DNA from: JBNJFY01 sp051747265
GTDB taxonomy: Bacteria; Bacteroidota; Rhodothermia; Balneolales; Balneolaceae
Length of the DNA: 64,000 nucleotides
Direction: 5' to 3'
Assembly: GCA_051747265.1 (NCBI GenBank)
Contig: JBNJFY010000001.1
Coordinates: 124,001-188,000 of the forward strand
Each line of letters starts with the position of its first letter. The stretch's first letter is position 1. Positions 1 through 9,700 of this stretch are shown here, one piece after another. The position numbers and the translations under genes are program-made. The notes beneath the pieces were generated by a model, which saw only the letters and a list, made by a program, of their open reading frames with translations, made no database searches and was not told the DNA's origin.

Positions 1-294
1 GGTGATGTGACTCAGGAAGAGCTGGATCGGGTCATCACCAAAGAACGGGCCAGCTTAGTTCGCAGCCTGGACAGTAACATGGGCTTGGCTCTCTCCTTCG
101 CCGGCAACCATGCTCAGAAAGGTGACTGGAGTTACGCTTTCAAACGGCTGGAAAAATTGAATGAGGTTACCCTGGATGACATCCAGCGTGTGGCTAATCA
201 ATACTTGATCAAATCCAACCGCACCGTGGGTATGATCAAGAACAAAGAACAAAAAGAAGAAGATAGCGGGGAGGTTGCCGATGCGAACCAATAA
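1..294 (+). CDS. M16 (insulinase-like) peptidase, C-terminal fragment
   Basis: The reading frame is open from the first base, so only the last 98 or so codons of a gene that starts outside the window are seen. The visible part (helix-rich, with TLDDIQRVANQYL near the end) matches the C-terminal domain of M16 zinc peptidases. The same motif, DVQRVAKEYL, occurs in the next gene. The catalytic HxxEH would lie upstream, so activity cannot be judged. The stop codon overlaps the start of the next gene by 14 bases, which points to one operon and a two-subunit M16 complex. By analogy with the complete pair at 53979-56767, this fragment may be the active subunit. Confidence 0.8.
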   Translation, partial: GDVTQEELDRVITKERASLVRSLDSNMGLALSFAGNHAQKGDWSYAFKRLEKLNEVTLDDIQRVANQYLIKSNRTVGMIKNKEQKEEDSGEVADANQ

Positions 295-2485
295 CCACAC
301 GCTATCCAACCACAGAATGCATTCCCAATTTTCATTATCAAAACAGCGATTTATGAGTGTTAACCGCTTATCAACCGTATTTTGGGCGGGCTTGACCGGA
401 CTTATGTTACTGATTTCCGGTTGCGCGCCCACGCAACAAACCCAGAAAGACAGCTCCGACGCTCCCCTGGAAATCCATAAGCGTTATGATGAGTTGGACT
501 TTCCGGAATTGGGCGAATTCGCCAAACCGGAAATCACCACCTTTACCACCGATAATGGTGTGGAATTCTACCTGGTAGAAGATCATGAGTTACCCTTGGT
601 CGACCTTCGAGTACTGGTTCGCACCGGTGGTGTGTTGGTACCCAACCAAAAAGCAGGCCTGACTTCCATTTTGGGATCCGCGATGCGATCCGGGGGCACC
701 GAGCAGCATCCCAGTGATCAGCTTAACGAGATGTTGGAAGACCGTGCGGCTCGTATGGAAACTTACGCGGGATTCACCAGTGCCGGAGCAAGCATGAATG
801 TGTTGAAAGATGATTTCGATGCATTATTGCCGGTATTTATCGATCTCCTGGAAAATCCAACCTTCCCGGAAGACAAGATCGAACTGGCCAAGAAGCAGGT
901 TAAAACCAGCATCTCTCGTCGAAATGACAATCCGCAGCAGATTGCCTTCCGTGAATTCGAGCGTCTAATTTATGGCGAAGATTCCAAGTATGGCCGTCTT
1001 ACTGAATATTCGACTGTGGATAACATCACGCGTGACGATCTGATGAACTTCCACAAGGAGCATTTCAACGGTGAGAATATGATGGTGGCTGTCATTGGCG
1101 ATTTCGACACCGAAGAGATGAAAGCCAAGCTCAGCGAACAGTTTTCTACCCTACCTGAGGGTGATGAAACTAAGCTGGAGTTCCCGGAAGTAAATTACGA
1201 CTTCGAACAAACCATCAATCTGATTGACAAGCCGGATGTGAACCAGAGTGTGGTGCTTATGGGGCACGTGGGCGGAATGCGCGACAACCCCGACTATGCC
1301 GCGCTACAGGTGATGAATAATGTGTTGAGTGGCGGGTTTTCCGGTCGCCTGATGCAGAAAGTGCGTACCGATATGGGACTGGCTTATGCCGTTTTTGGCT
1401 CTTATGGAAGCAACAGCTTCTATCCGGGGCAGTTTTATACCGGTGTGATGACCAAGTCTACCACCACCGCCGAAGCGATCGATGCCATCATCGCCGAAGT
1501 GAAGCTTCTGCAGAATGAGCCGATCACCGAGAAAGAACTTTCGGATACCAAAGATCGCATTCTGAACTCCGTGGTCTTTGAGTACGACAGCAAAGAAAAA
1601 GTACTCAACGAGCATGTCTCCAATATCTACCGGGGCATGGATCCCAATACCTTCGACCAGTACATCGAAAACGTGAAGAAAGTAACCATCGCGGATGTTC
1701 AACGTGTGGCCAAAGAATACTTGCAACCCGAACAAATGCAGATGCTGGTGGTGGGCAACAAGGAAGAGATTGGCGACCAGTTGAATAAATATGGTCAGGT
1801 CAATGAGATTGACATTACTATTCCCGAACCCGGCGCCGGCAGCGATGTAGATATGGGCGATATGGCCAAAGGGGAAGAGCTGCTCGGTAATATGAAGCAG
1901 GCGATTGCCAGTAATCCTCAAGAGATTAAAACCCTGACCACCAGTGGTTCTCAAACGGTGAGCACCCCCATGGGTGAGCAAACCATGGATTCGGAGACCA
2001 CCATCAAGTTTGAGGAAGATTACCTGAGCCAATCGGTGAATACCCCCAATGGTAAAATTACTTTTGAGCTGGAAGGAAACTCCGGTAAAATGGTGATGAT
2101 GGGTCAAGAGCGTCCTCTGCCACCGGCACGGATCAAACAGATGAAAGCGAATGTAAATCGCAGCTACATCTCCATTGCGCGCACGGCCGATAAGATTGAT
2201 GCTGGATTTGTTGGTATGGAAACATTCGAAGGCGAAGAATACGCCAAGCTGGTATTGGATATGGATAAAACCGTAACCATGCTGGTGGATACCGAAACCA
2301 ACTTGCCGCGACTGATGCGTTATCAGCGGTTTGATGCTCAATCGGGTAAACAGGTACAGGTTGAAGAGCAGTACACCGACTGGCAAAAGGTGGACGGCAT
2401 TCAATACGCTTACACTACCCTTACCTATCAAGATGGTCAAGAAGCTGGCAAATCCAGTGTGGACGAAGTGAAAGTCAATGAGTAA
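281..2485 (+). CDS. M16 family lipoprotein, probably the non-catalytic subunit, with a C-terminal extension
   Basis: A lipoprotein signal with lipobox LISGC lies about 40 residues after the start. ATG 281 is preferred over the TTG at 275 because GGGGAGG lies 6 bases before it; ATG 354, right before the hydrophobic stretch, is also possible. The M16 fold is clear (N-terminal half, then VLSGGFSGRLMQKVR and the C-terminal half), but the place of the HxxEH zinc motif reads GLTSILGSAMRSGG, so both histidines and the glutamate are missing. That is usual for the regulatory partner of two-chain M16 enzymes. Roughly 230 extra residues follow the M16 part and look like a beta-rich, LolA-like outer-membrane sorting fold. 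It overlaps the preceding M16 gene, so the two probably act together in the periplasm. Confidence 0.85.
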   Translation: MRTNNHTLSNHRMHSQFSLSKQRFMSVNRLSTVFWAGLTGLMLLISGCAPTQQTQKDSSDAPLEIHKRYDELDFPELGEFAKPEITTFTTDNGVEFYLVEDHELPLVDLRVLVRTGGVLVPNQKAGLTSILGSAMRSGGTEQHPSDQLNEMLEDRAARMETYAGFTSAGASMNVLKDDFDALLPVFIDLLENPTFPEDKIELAKKQVKTSISRRNDNPQQIAFREFERLIYGEDSKYGRLTEYSTVDNITRDDLMNFHKEHFNGENMMVAVIGDFDTEEMKAKLSEQFSTLPEGDETKLEFPEVNYDFEQTINLIDKPDVNQSVVLMGHVGGMRDNPDYAALQVMNNVLSGGFSGRLMQKVRTDMGLAYAVFGSYGSNSFYPGQFYTGVMTKSTTTAEAIDAIIAEVKLLQNEPITEKELSDTKDRILNSVVFEYDSKEKVLNEHVSNIYRGMDPNTFDQYIENVKKVTIADVQRVAKEYLQPEQMQMLVVGNKEEIGDQLNKYGQVNEIDITIPEPGAGSDVDMGDMAKGEELLGNMKQAIASNPQEIKTLTTSGSQTVSTPMGEQTMDSETTIKFEEDYLSQSVNTPNGKITFELEGNSGKMVMMGQERPLPPARIKQMKANVNRSYISIARTADKIDAGFVGMETFEGEEYAKLVLDMDKTVTMLVDTETNLPRLMRYQRFDAQSGKQVQVEEQYTDWQKVDGIQYAYTTLTYQDGQEAGKSSVDEVKVNE

Positions 2486-2527
2486 TCAGACGACGGCAAA
2501 TTAACGTCTACGACTTACTGAATTGGA

Positions 2528-2557
2528 AAGCCGGAGGTTAGCGCCTCCGGCTTTTTT
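2528..2557 (+). terminator. Rho-independent terminator after the M16 operon
   Basis: A perfect 10-bp stem, AAGCCGGAGG with CCTCCGGCTT, encloses a 6-base loop and runs into a T tract, 42 bases after the stop codon. Confidence 0.9.
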
Positions 2558-2573
2558 AGTTTGCACATCGTAC

Positions 2574-2857
2574 GAGGCTGTCTAAAAAGTAAAAGGCAGG
2601 GTGTAACCACTTAATTAATATAAGTTTTCTAAGAGTGTGTATCTCTGATCTTCTTGATAAGTCGCGTCCTTTTCATATATAGACCTATCAGGTTTTGGAA
2701 ACCTGATAGGTCTGGCACATATTTGTGCCCTAAAACCTAAATTATTTAGGTCCTTGAAATTAGAATATGACTTTTTGGACAGCCTCATGTAATGACCAGC
2801 AAAAAAATAGGAAACCCACCCACAAATGGTTTAAGTGGGGGCACTTCAACCAGCGGA
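2574..2857. repeat. MITE-like inverted-repeat element, copy 1
   Basis: The core (2574-2786) is bounded by inverted ends: GAGGCTGTCTAAAAAG on the left and CTTTTTGGACAGCCTC on the right. Inside it a perfect 15-bp hairpin (2681-2713; arm AGACCTATCAGGTTT, loop TGG) stands alone. About 70 bases after the right end resemble the bases after copy 2, both ending in a CTTCAACCA-like stretch, so the repeated unit may extend to about 2857. There is no ORF inside. From 2858 to 3046 I see nothing recognisable. Confidence 0.75.
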
Positions 2858-3046
2858 TGCCTTTAATTTACCACCTCAACCCCGAAAGTTTTTCATTAGA
2901 AATAAAAACTCACTAGGATTTTTAAGCGCTTTTTTAGTAGCATTCCTTCAGAAAGGAAACAATAGGACGCAAGGTTATACGTACTGAAATGAATCAGTGA
3001 AGATCTTTGCCCTATTTGTTTTCGCATCTGCAACCAAACCTCTTAT

Positions 3047-3265
3047 ATGAAGGATCAAGATCACCCTCCGAGTACCCACCGATTAGGGACCTCGCTTTCA
3101 CTATGGACCTTAATCGGTATTACCTTTGGCGCTATAATAGGATTATCGGTCAGCGAACTAGCGCTGGGAATCAGTATTGGAATTGCCTTTGGTATTGGCT
3201 TGTGGGTCCAAATTCGCAAATCCAATGCCGTTTCAACCCTCACGAGCGAACGCTCACGGCAGTAG
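3047..3265 (+). CDS. Small glycine-rich membrane protein, unknown function
   Basis: It encodes 72 residues. A polar head of about 17 residues is followed by a long hydrophobic stretch rich in Gly, Ile and Ala (IGITFGAIIGLSVSELALGI and onward), enough for two close membrane helices, then a basic tail. The G-x3-G spacing resembles glycine-zipper membrane proteins; this is a resemblance, not an identification. The start is the first ATG of the frame and has no clear Shine-Dalgarno sequence. The gene stands alone between two copies of an inverted-repeat element. An overlapping frame from 3007 is less protein-like. Confidence 0.5.
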   Translation: MKDQDHPPSTHRLGTSLSLWTLIGITFGAIIGLSVSELALGISIGIAFGIGLWVQIRKSNAVSTLTSERSRQ

Positions 3266-3289
3266 AGATTTTTTCATAAGGACACGTAT

Positions 3290-3487
3290 GATGCTGTCCA
3301 AAAAGCATAATGTATAAACCTCCAAGGTTTCGAAAACCTTGGAGGTTTGGGTTTAGGGCTATATATATTTTGTTAAACGATCTGTCTGGCTTTGCAAAGC
3401 TACCTTTTTGGACAGCCTCGCGTGAAACCCCGCAACAAATTAGAACCCCAACCCAAACATAATTAAAGAGGCCCTTCAACCAAGCGA
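3290..3487. repeat. MITE-like inverted-repeat element, copy 2
   Basis: The core (3290-3419) has ends GATGCTGTCCAAAAAG and CTTTTTGGACAGCCTC, matching copy 1 apart from one or two bases. The internal hairpin (3316-3348) is again a perfect 15-bp stem with a 3-base loop, but the arm is AAACCTCCAAGGTTT. Both arms differ from copy 1 in a compensating way. About 70 similar bases follow the right end, as in copy 1. Confidence 0.75.
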
Positions 3488-3550
3488 GTAAGCACTACCG
3501 CCAAAAGCAGACGCTCGCAGTAGTAGCAATCGTAAAAAACTGCCGCTCAA

Positions 3551-5848
3551 TCATTCCGTGATTGCATAGTCCGATTCTGTATGCTTGCTATAAATTTCAC
3601 GGTGACCGCCGAGACCCAACCTACGGCGCAGCCCTTGGGCAGCTTGTAAACCGGAAGTAACCGCCCCCTCCATATAGCCCACATTGAGTCCGAAATCCGT
3701 CCAATCGCCACATAAGTAGAGGTTCTGGTAACCAGATTCCGCTGGCTTCAGGCGATACTTATCGGTTCCCGGAATAGCCAAGGTGTAATGCTCACTGGGT
3801 TCGATATTCACGGTGAAGTACTGTTGGCGATATTTTTCATCCGGGTTCGCGTGCTGTTGATCAGGATCAGGATGAACCAATAGACGCAGATCCAAGCCTT
3901 CCGGGTAATTTGGTTCGGTTGCCTCAGGAAAGAACCATCCCATTTTATCCCGCACCCATTGTTTACTGGTAGCCATCAAATTTTCACGCAAACGTTCCGG
4001 ATACCCGTGATCGGAATAAGGCGGCAATTCATTGGGCACATCCCAGGTTCCACAGAAATAACTCAGTTGCCCCGGCTGAATGGATTTAGGCCAGTTTTCC
4101 TGGGGAATCACCAACGACATGGACGTCCAGGAGTACAACGGATTGGCGTAGATGACCGAGTTGGGTTCGGTTCCTTTCTCAATGCCCCACTCATTCACAT
4201 CAAACCCCATCTCCTTTTGATTCGGCTCAAACCACAGTTGCACCCCGAAGGTAGGCGTGGCTTCCACCTTGGATATCATCTTCTTCCACTTCTCCTTCTG
4301 TTGCATAAGTGGCTGACAAATATCCTTCAGCGCGTTCACCGGAATGCCCAACACCACTTCATCAAAATCATCGCCGTGATTTAATGTGAGCTCGCCGACC
4401 GGTTCCCAATCCGCCCAGTTGCTCTCCAGATTGATTTCGTTGGCTTTGAGCTCCGCAGCCTGCCGCTGATTTAGCTGATCAAACAGCGGATGTTCCGGCC
4501 AGGCATCCACGCCATCGGGCATCTGGATCATGGGGCTGTAGGCATCTACGCCCTCTTTCAAATCCACCTGCCGATCGATCTGAATCTGCTGGATCCGTCC
4601 CAGCTCATCGGGAACCAGATTGCTGACCTTATGAAAGAACTTGAAGGTAACCCCTCGCTCTTTCAACACTTGATAGATAGGCGCGATCAGGGTATCCCCG
4701 GTTCCGGCCATAAATTTCCACACGAAGGCGCCTTTGTAACTGACCAGCAACAAAGTCATGTGTACGGCCACATTTGCTGCCAGCCGCCCTTGTTGAAACT
4801 CAAATCGATTAGCAAAACTACCGTAATACATGAAACGCACGATTCCACAGGCCAATACCCGCTCACTGGCGCCATGCTTAGTCAACCACTCGCGGTAATC
4901 GTATTTATTGATGCGTTTGAAATCAAAGGTATGGGTCTTGGGGTTATACACATCAGCCATGATTCCCTTCAGATTCACGATAGCCAGTTCAATCAAGTTG
5001 ACCAACAATTTGGCCCGCGGATGATGATCCAGGGAGTCATCAATGCGTTCTTCCATCCAGTGGAACAGGCGTTCCAAAAGCGGTACAATTTTAGCGTAGG
5101 TGGTCTGCCACTCCTCGGGATCCGTAGTGGCTTGCTCCAATTGTTGTTCCACTTCTTGCTTGACCCAATGCATAACCGATTGAGTAGTGTGATGGGTAGC
5201 CCCTCCCAATTCCTCTTTCAGCTCCGGCCACCAACCGTGATCCCGCAATCCATTTTCTAAAAACTGTGGTCCATCAGGATCCTTAAAAAAGTGTTTGCGG
5301 AGCCAGTCGGGCCACCAGCTGTGCCCATCATCACCATCACCATAAGGTGAACCGATGATCAGCTCCAGTAGCAAAGCCACCCCTTTATTGATCAGATCGG
5401 TAATGGGGGGTTGGCCGGATGTGCCTGGCTCTTCATCATTATTGGGGAACACAATGGGTACACTGGTCCACTGCCTCAGCGTGTCATTCCATTCGGTGAT
5501 CAGGGTCGCGTCATCCGGACGCAGAGCATCCCGCCAAGTTTGATAGGGGTTATCCGGGGAAATGCCTTTGGCTTCACGCTCGGAATAAGCTTCTTTCAAC
5601 ATGCGAAAGGCGTTATCATACCAGCCCTGTAATATGTGTATGCCCCGTTCTTGAATCCGGCCATTTACGCCGCGACTGCTGGCTGTTTTCCCCCCTACGC
5701 GCCACCCCATCTGGTATAAGGTGATTTCATAGTGCTCCTCCCACCCCTCGTAATTGGTGAGTTCAAACGCTGTAGAAAGGGCGGATATTCCCCCACCCAA
5801 AATGGCAATTTTTTTCTTCTCTGATCCTGACGATTCTTTCCCTGACAT
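3551..5848 (-). CDS. FAD-dependent amine oxidase / desaturase-like oxidoreductase
   Basis: It encodes 765 residues. A dinucleotide-binding motif (IAILGGGISALSTAFEL) lies near residues 13-29, followed by a second flavin-contact stretch (GWRVGGKTASSRG). The C-terminal FAD motif is YLCGDWTDFGLNVGYMEGAV, shortly before the end. This is the layout of the flavin amine oxidase / phytoene desaturase / hydroxysqualene dehydroxylase group, but the protein is about 250 residues longer than most, with a W- and acid-rich insert around 120-300. The substrate cannot be read from the sequence. No signal peptide is seen, so it is probably cytoplasmic. A 262-residue unknown protein lies 45 bases upstream on the same strand and is probably co-transcribed. 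Confidence 0.8.
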   Translation of the reverse strand: MSGKESSGSEKKKIAILGGGISALSTAFELTNYEGWEEHYEITLYQMGWRVGGKTASSRGVNGRIQERGIHILQGWYDNAFRMLKEAYSEREAKGISPDNPYQTWRDALRPDDATLITEWNDTLRQWTSVPIVFPNNDEEPGTSGQPPITDLINKGVALLLELIIGSPYGDGDDGHSWWPDWLRKHFFKDPDGPQFLENGLRDHGWWPELKEELGGATHHTTQSVMHWVKQEVEQQLEQATTDPEEWQTTYAKIVPLLERLFHWMEERIDDSLDHHPRAKLLVNLIELAIVNLKGIMADVYNPKTHTFDFKRINKYDYREWLTKHGASERVLACGIVRFMYYGSFANRFEFQQGRLAANVAVHMTLLLVSYKGAFVWKFMAGTGDTLIAPIYQVLKERGVTFKFFHKVSNLVPDELGRIQQIQIDRQVDLKEGVDAYSPMIQMPDGVDAWPEHPLFDQLNQRQAAELKANEINLESNWADWEPVGELTLNHGDDFDEVVLGIPVNALKDICQPLMQQKEKWKKMISKVEATPTFGVQLWFEPNQKEMGFDVNEWGIEKGTEPNSVIYANPLYSWTSMSLVIPQENWPKSIQPGQLSYFCGTWDVPNELPPYSDHGYPERLRENLMATSKQWVRDKMGWFFPEATEPNYPEGLDLRLLVHPDPDQQHANPDEKYRQQYFTVNIEPSEHYTLAIPGTDKYRLKPAESGYQNLYLCGDWTDFGLNVGYMEGAVTSGLQAAQGLRRRLGLGGHREIYSKHTESDYAITE

Positions 5849-5893
5849 GTGCTACCTATGTTGTGTTACGAATTATGAATATGGCTTCGATAT

Positions 5894-6682
5894 TTAGCCG
5901 CTGTTGAGCGCGTAGTCAGCGGTACCTTGGTTGGTGAATGAGGTCAACTCCGGAATTCCCACCCATTTCGCGGCCTCCTCATATAGTTGATCCAGGTGCG
6001 GCAAAATAATTTCTTCATCCAACAAACGTACCGCATCTTCCTCAAGACCATACCCTCGGTGCAAAATATGTTTTATATCTTCCTTGCTTAATGGGTAATG
6101 GGTGGGATAGAAATCATGCAGATGCACCAACAGATCAACCGAGGGTAAACGAGGATCCGAAATGATCTTTTCTATCCAATCGGGACTCTCTACTAAGCTC
6201 TGAGCAAATAGCAACCGGTAGAGCACCTCATTCATAAACACGCGCTCGGGCAATGATTCCGCTTTGGCTTGATCCAATGAATCCAAGTAGCCGGTAATAA
6301 TACTGGCATTGTGGGCTCGGTACCAGGTTTGTTCGGTGGGATAGCGCAAATATTCCAACCACATATTCACGCAGTGGTGATCTGCCTCATAGCCCGGATC
6401 TTCGGCAAAACAGGCCCCTGCCCATTCCGAATAGACCAAAAAGGTAGTGTTGACCTTTCGCCACCATGGGCTTCCCTGATCCGACGTATCCAACCCATTT
6501 AAAACGCCTCGTTTGATCTCCCAAGCCAGAAAAGCCAGTTCGGAATTCCCAAAGCCATAGCCCTCACCCTCAGCATGCCCATATCGTGAATAGAAAGCTT
6601 TTCGCAAGTCCAGACGTTGGTCAGGAGTTAATTTCTGAAAATTCTGATATTCATCAGGCCATTTATTATCCTTCTTAGGCAT
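5894..6682 (-). CDS. Conserved-looking unknown protein, partner of the flavin oxidase
   Basis: I do not recognise this 262-residue protein. It has no signal peptide or membrane segment. It is rich in aromatic and acidic residues, with notable stretches WWRKVNTTFLVYSEWAGACF and ADHHCVNMWLEYL; histidines and a cysteine in the latter could bind a metal, but that is a guess. It ends 45 bases before the amine-oxidase-like gene and starts 89 bases from the divergent kinase-phosphatase gene, so it is the first gene of a two-gene unit. A role as substrate carrier or subunit for the oxidase is a possible reading from context only. Confidence 0.7.
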   Translation of the reverse strand: MPKKDNKWPDEYQNFQKLTPDQRLDLRKAFYSRYGHAEGEGYGFGNSELAFLAWEIKRGVLNGLDTSDQGSPWWRKVNTTFLVYSEWAGACFAEDPGYEADHHCVNMWLEYLRYPTEQTWYRAHNASIITGYLDSLDQAKAESLPERVFMNEVLYRLLFAQSLVESPDWIEKIISDPRLPSVDLLVHLHDFYPTHYPLSKEDIKHILHRGYGLEEDAVRLLDEEIILPHLDQLYEEAAKWVGIPELTSFTNQGTADYALNSG

Positions 6683-6771
6683 ACAGCTTAGATCTAATCC
6701 CCTCGTTTGTTTGCTTAATTTTCCACATAATTCTAAGCTATCCCAAATTAATATTCAGTTTTACGATTGAT

Positions 6772-9700
6772 ATGGCTGAGGTTGTAATTCATAAGGGTTC
6801 AAATAGTACCATTTTCAAAGTAGACAATGAGGATCGGTCTCATGTCCTTAAAGTTCTAAATAAACGCCATCCCAGTCCTTTTCAACTTCAGCAGCTCCAA
6901 AATGAGTTTGAACTCTCTCAGGGATTGGATTTAAGCGGAGTTCGCCAAGCTCTTGAAATGACCCATAAAGATGGACGGACGGCTTTGATTTTACCCTATA
7001 TACCGGGCAAAACGGTTAAAGAGTATTTCATTGCGCAAGAGCAACCGTTTGGAAAGGCCCTGGACCTTTTCCTGAAGTTGAGCTCGTCGTTAGCCGACTT
7101 ACACGATCATGGTATCATCCACCGCGATCTGAGTAGCCATAATGTTCTTTATAACCCCGAAACGGGACAGGTTACCCTTATTGATTTGGGCCTCTCTACC
7201 ACCCTGGATATCAAACAAGCCAGTAAACAACCCCATGACTTAGCCGGTACACTTCCCTATATGGCACCGGAGCAAACCGGCCGCATGAACCGATCGGTCG
7301 ATCAGCGCAGTGATCTCTATGCCTTGGGAGTTGTCATGTACGAGGTGCTGAGTGGGCAATTGCCGTTCATAGCCGCGGACAATCTGGAACTGGTGCATAG
7401 TCATTTAGCTCGCATACCTACCCCGCTCTATGAGTTGCGTAATAACCGTCATTCTTATGATGTTCCCGAACCCCTGTCTGATGTCGTTCAAAAACTACTG
7501 GCTAAAAGTCCGGAGCGACGCTACCAGTCTGCCTCAGGCTTGTACAGTGATTTAAAACAGATGGTTAATATGTGGGAGGCTAATAAAGCTATCCCCCATA
7601 TTGAACTGGGATTGCATGATCGGGCCACTACCTTTCGGATCCCGGAGAAACTCTATGGGCGCGATTCGGAAATCCGATCTCTGAAACAAGCCTTTAACCG
7701 TTCGCGGGACGGAGCTACGGAACTGATGTTGGTAACCGGTGCCGCGGGTGTCGGTAAATCGGCACTTATCCACGAATTGCATCCCCTGGTCACCCAGTAT
7801 CGGGGATATTTTTTGGAAGGGAAGTTTGATCAACTCAATCAGAATACCCCCTTTTCCGCCCTGATACAGGCCTTGCGTGGTTTTACCAAACGGATCTTAA
7901 CGGAGAGTGATGAACGCCTCAACGATTGGAAAAAACGCATCTTAAAGGCGGTGGGCAACCAAGGGCAAGTCATTACTCGAATCATTCCAGAGATGACCAA
8001 TGTTATTGGCGAGCAACCGGAGCTGACTAGCTTGGGGGCTGGTGAATCTCAAAATCGTTTTAATTATGTGATGCAACGATTTTTGATCGCCTTGACCACC
8101 TCGGGTGTGCCTTTTGTTTTCTTTCTGGATGACTTGCAGTGGGCGGATCAAAATACCTTAGACTTGATTCAATCTTCGCTGCTATCCGTCAACAATCACA
8201 ATCTATTGGTGATTGGCGCCTATCGGGATCAAGAAGTAAGCGCTACCCATCCGTTGCAGTTAACCCTTAATGAACTGGAAGAAGAAAACGCTGCCATCTC
8301 TCAGATTCACCTGCAACCATTAACCGAAGAGGCCACTCAGGAGCTAGTCGCAGACACTCTTCATTCCAAGACCGACAACGTTCGGGAATTGTCTTCTCAG
8401 GTGTATGCAAAGACCCAAGGGAATCCCTTTTTTCTTCGACAATTCTTAACCTCGCTATATCAACAGCAAATTTTACACCCGGCTATTGATACCAAAGGAT
8501 TGAATTGGACCTGGGATGCCGATCGGTTTCATCAAGTGGACTTATCAGACGATGTGGTATCGCTGCTCACCGATCGCATTGAAGAATTACCAGAACAAAC
8601 CACCTATCTGCTCCAAAACGCGGCCTGCCTGGGGAGTACCTTTTCGCGTTCGTTATTACAATCGATAAAATGGAATACCAGCGATCACATCCTGCAGAAA
8701 CAACTATGGCCAGCCATTCAAGCCGGTTTCATCCGACCCGATGAAGAATCTCTGCAGGTTGTGCACGAGTCGGATCAGCAAACTGGTCCAACCACTGATT
8801 ATGAGCAATATCGGTTTAGCCATGACCGAATTCAGCAAGCTTTTTACGAACGCACACCTAAAGACCAACGCTCGCAATTACATCTGGAGCTTGCTCGTCA
8901 TATCGAGAATAAACTGGATGGAGAAGACGAGCAGTCTTATTTATTCAATTTGGTTGAGCAGTACAATAAAGCGCTCGCCATATTGGATCCGGAAGAACGC
9001 CACCAGGTAATGGAACTTAATGCCCAAGCCGGTCAAAAAGCCTTGAATGCCGGCGCCTTCGCTCCCGCCTTGCAATACTTTCAACATGCTATGGAATTGT
9101 TGGATAATCCGGATCAGATCTGGAAGCAAAACTATGAGCTGGCATTATCTCTATATGGCGGATACATCGATGCGGCCTTTTTGAATGGAGAGGTGGAAAC
9201 CCTGCTTAAAAACGCCAAAATCGTAAAAGCCAACACCCGCAATCCACTGGATAGAGTCCGGGTGTATAACATCATGGTTGATGTTTATACCGCCGATTCC
9301 AAATATGAACTAGCCATTGAACAAGGACTGGAAATTCTAGCAGAATTGGGGGTCACCTTTCCCTCCAACCCCACACAAATGCATGTTATGGGGTGGCTGG
9401 GCCAAACAAAGTGGAAACTGATGGGCAAAGAGCCCAAAGACTTGGCCTTCTTGCCAGCTTGTGATGATCCTTATGTACAAGAGGCCTTCCCCATCATCAC
9501 GCGAATGACCCCGCCTGCTTTTATGTCGGGGAGTAACTTGTTTCCCCTGTTAGTCTTCAAAATGGTTCACTTATCGCTTGAACATGGCAATACCACTTTA
9601 TCCCCATTCGGCTATGCCTCATACGCTATTACATTAAGTGGGGTACTGGGAGATGTAGATCAGGGTTATGAATTTGGTGAGATGAGCAAATTCCTGATCG

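Noticed and set aside
1304..2440. 378-codon minus-strand ORF
   Set aside because: It lies wholly inside the M16 gene on the other strand, and its translation is rich in His, Phe and Leu without any domain. It is a shadow frame.
4490..5260. 256-codon plus-strand ORF, and similar frames at 3959-4384 and 5355-5632
   Set aside because: They are antisense to the flavin oxidase gene, whose motifs are clear. Composition is typical of shadow frames.
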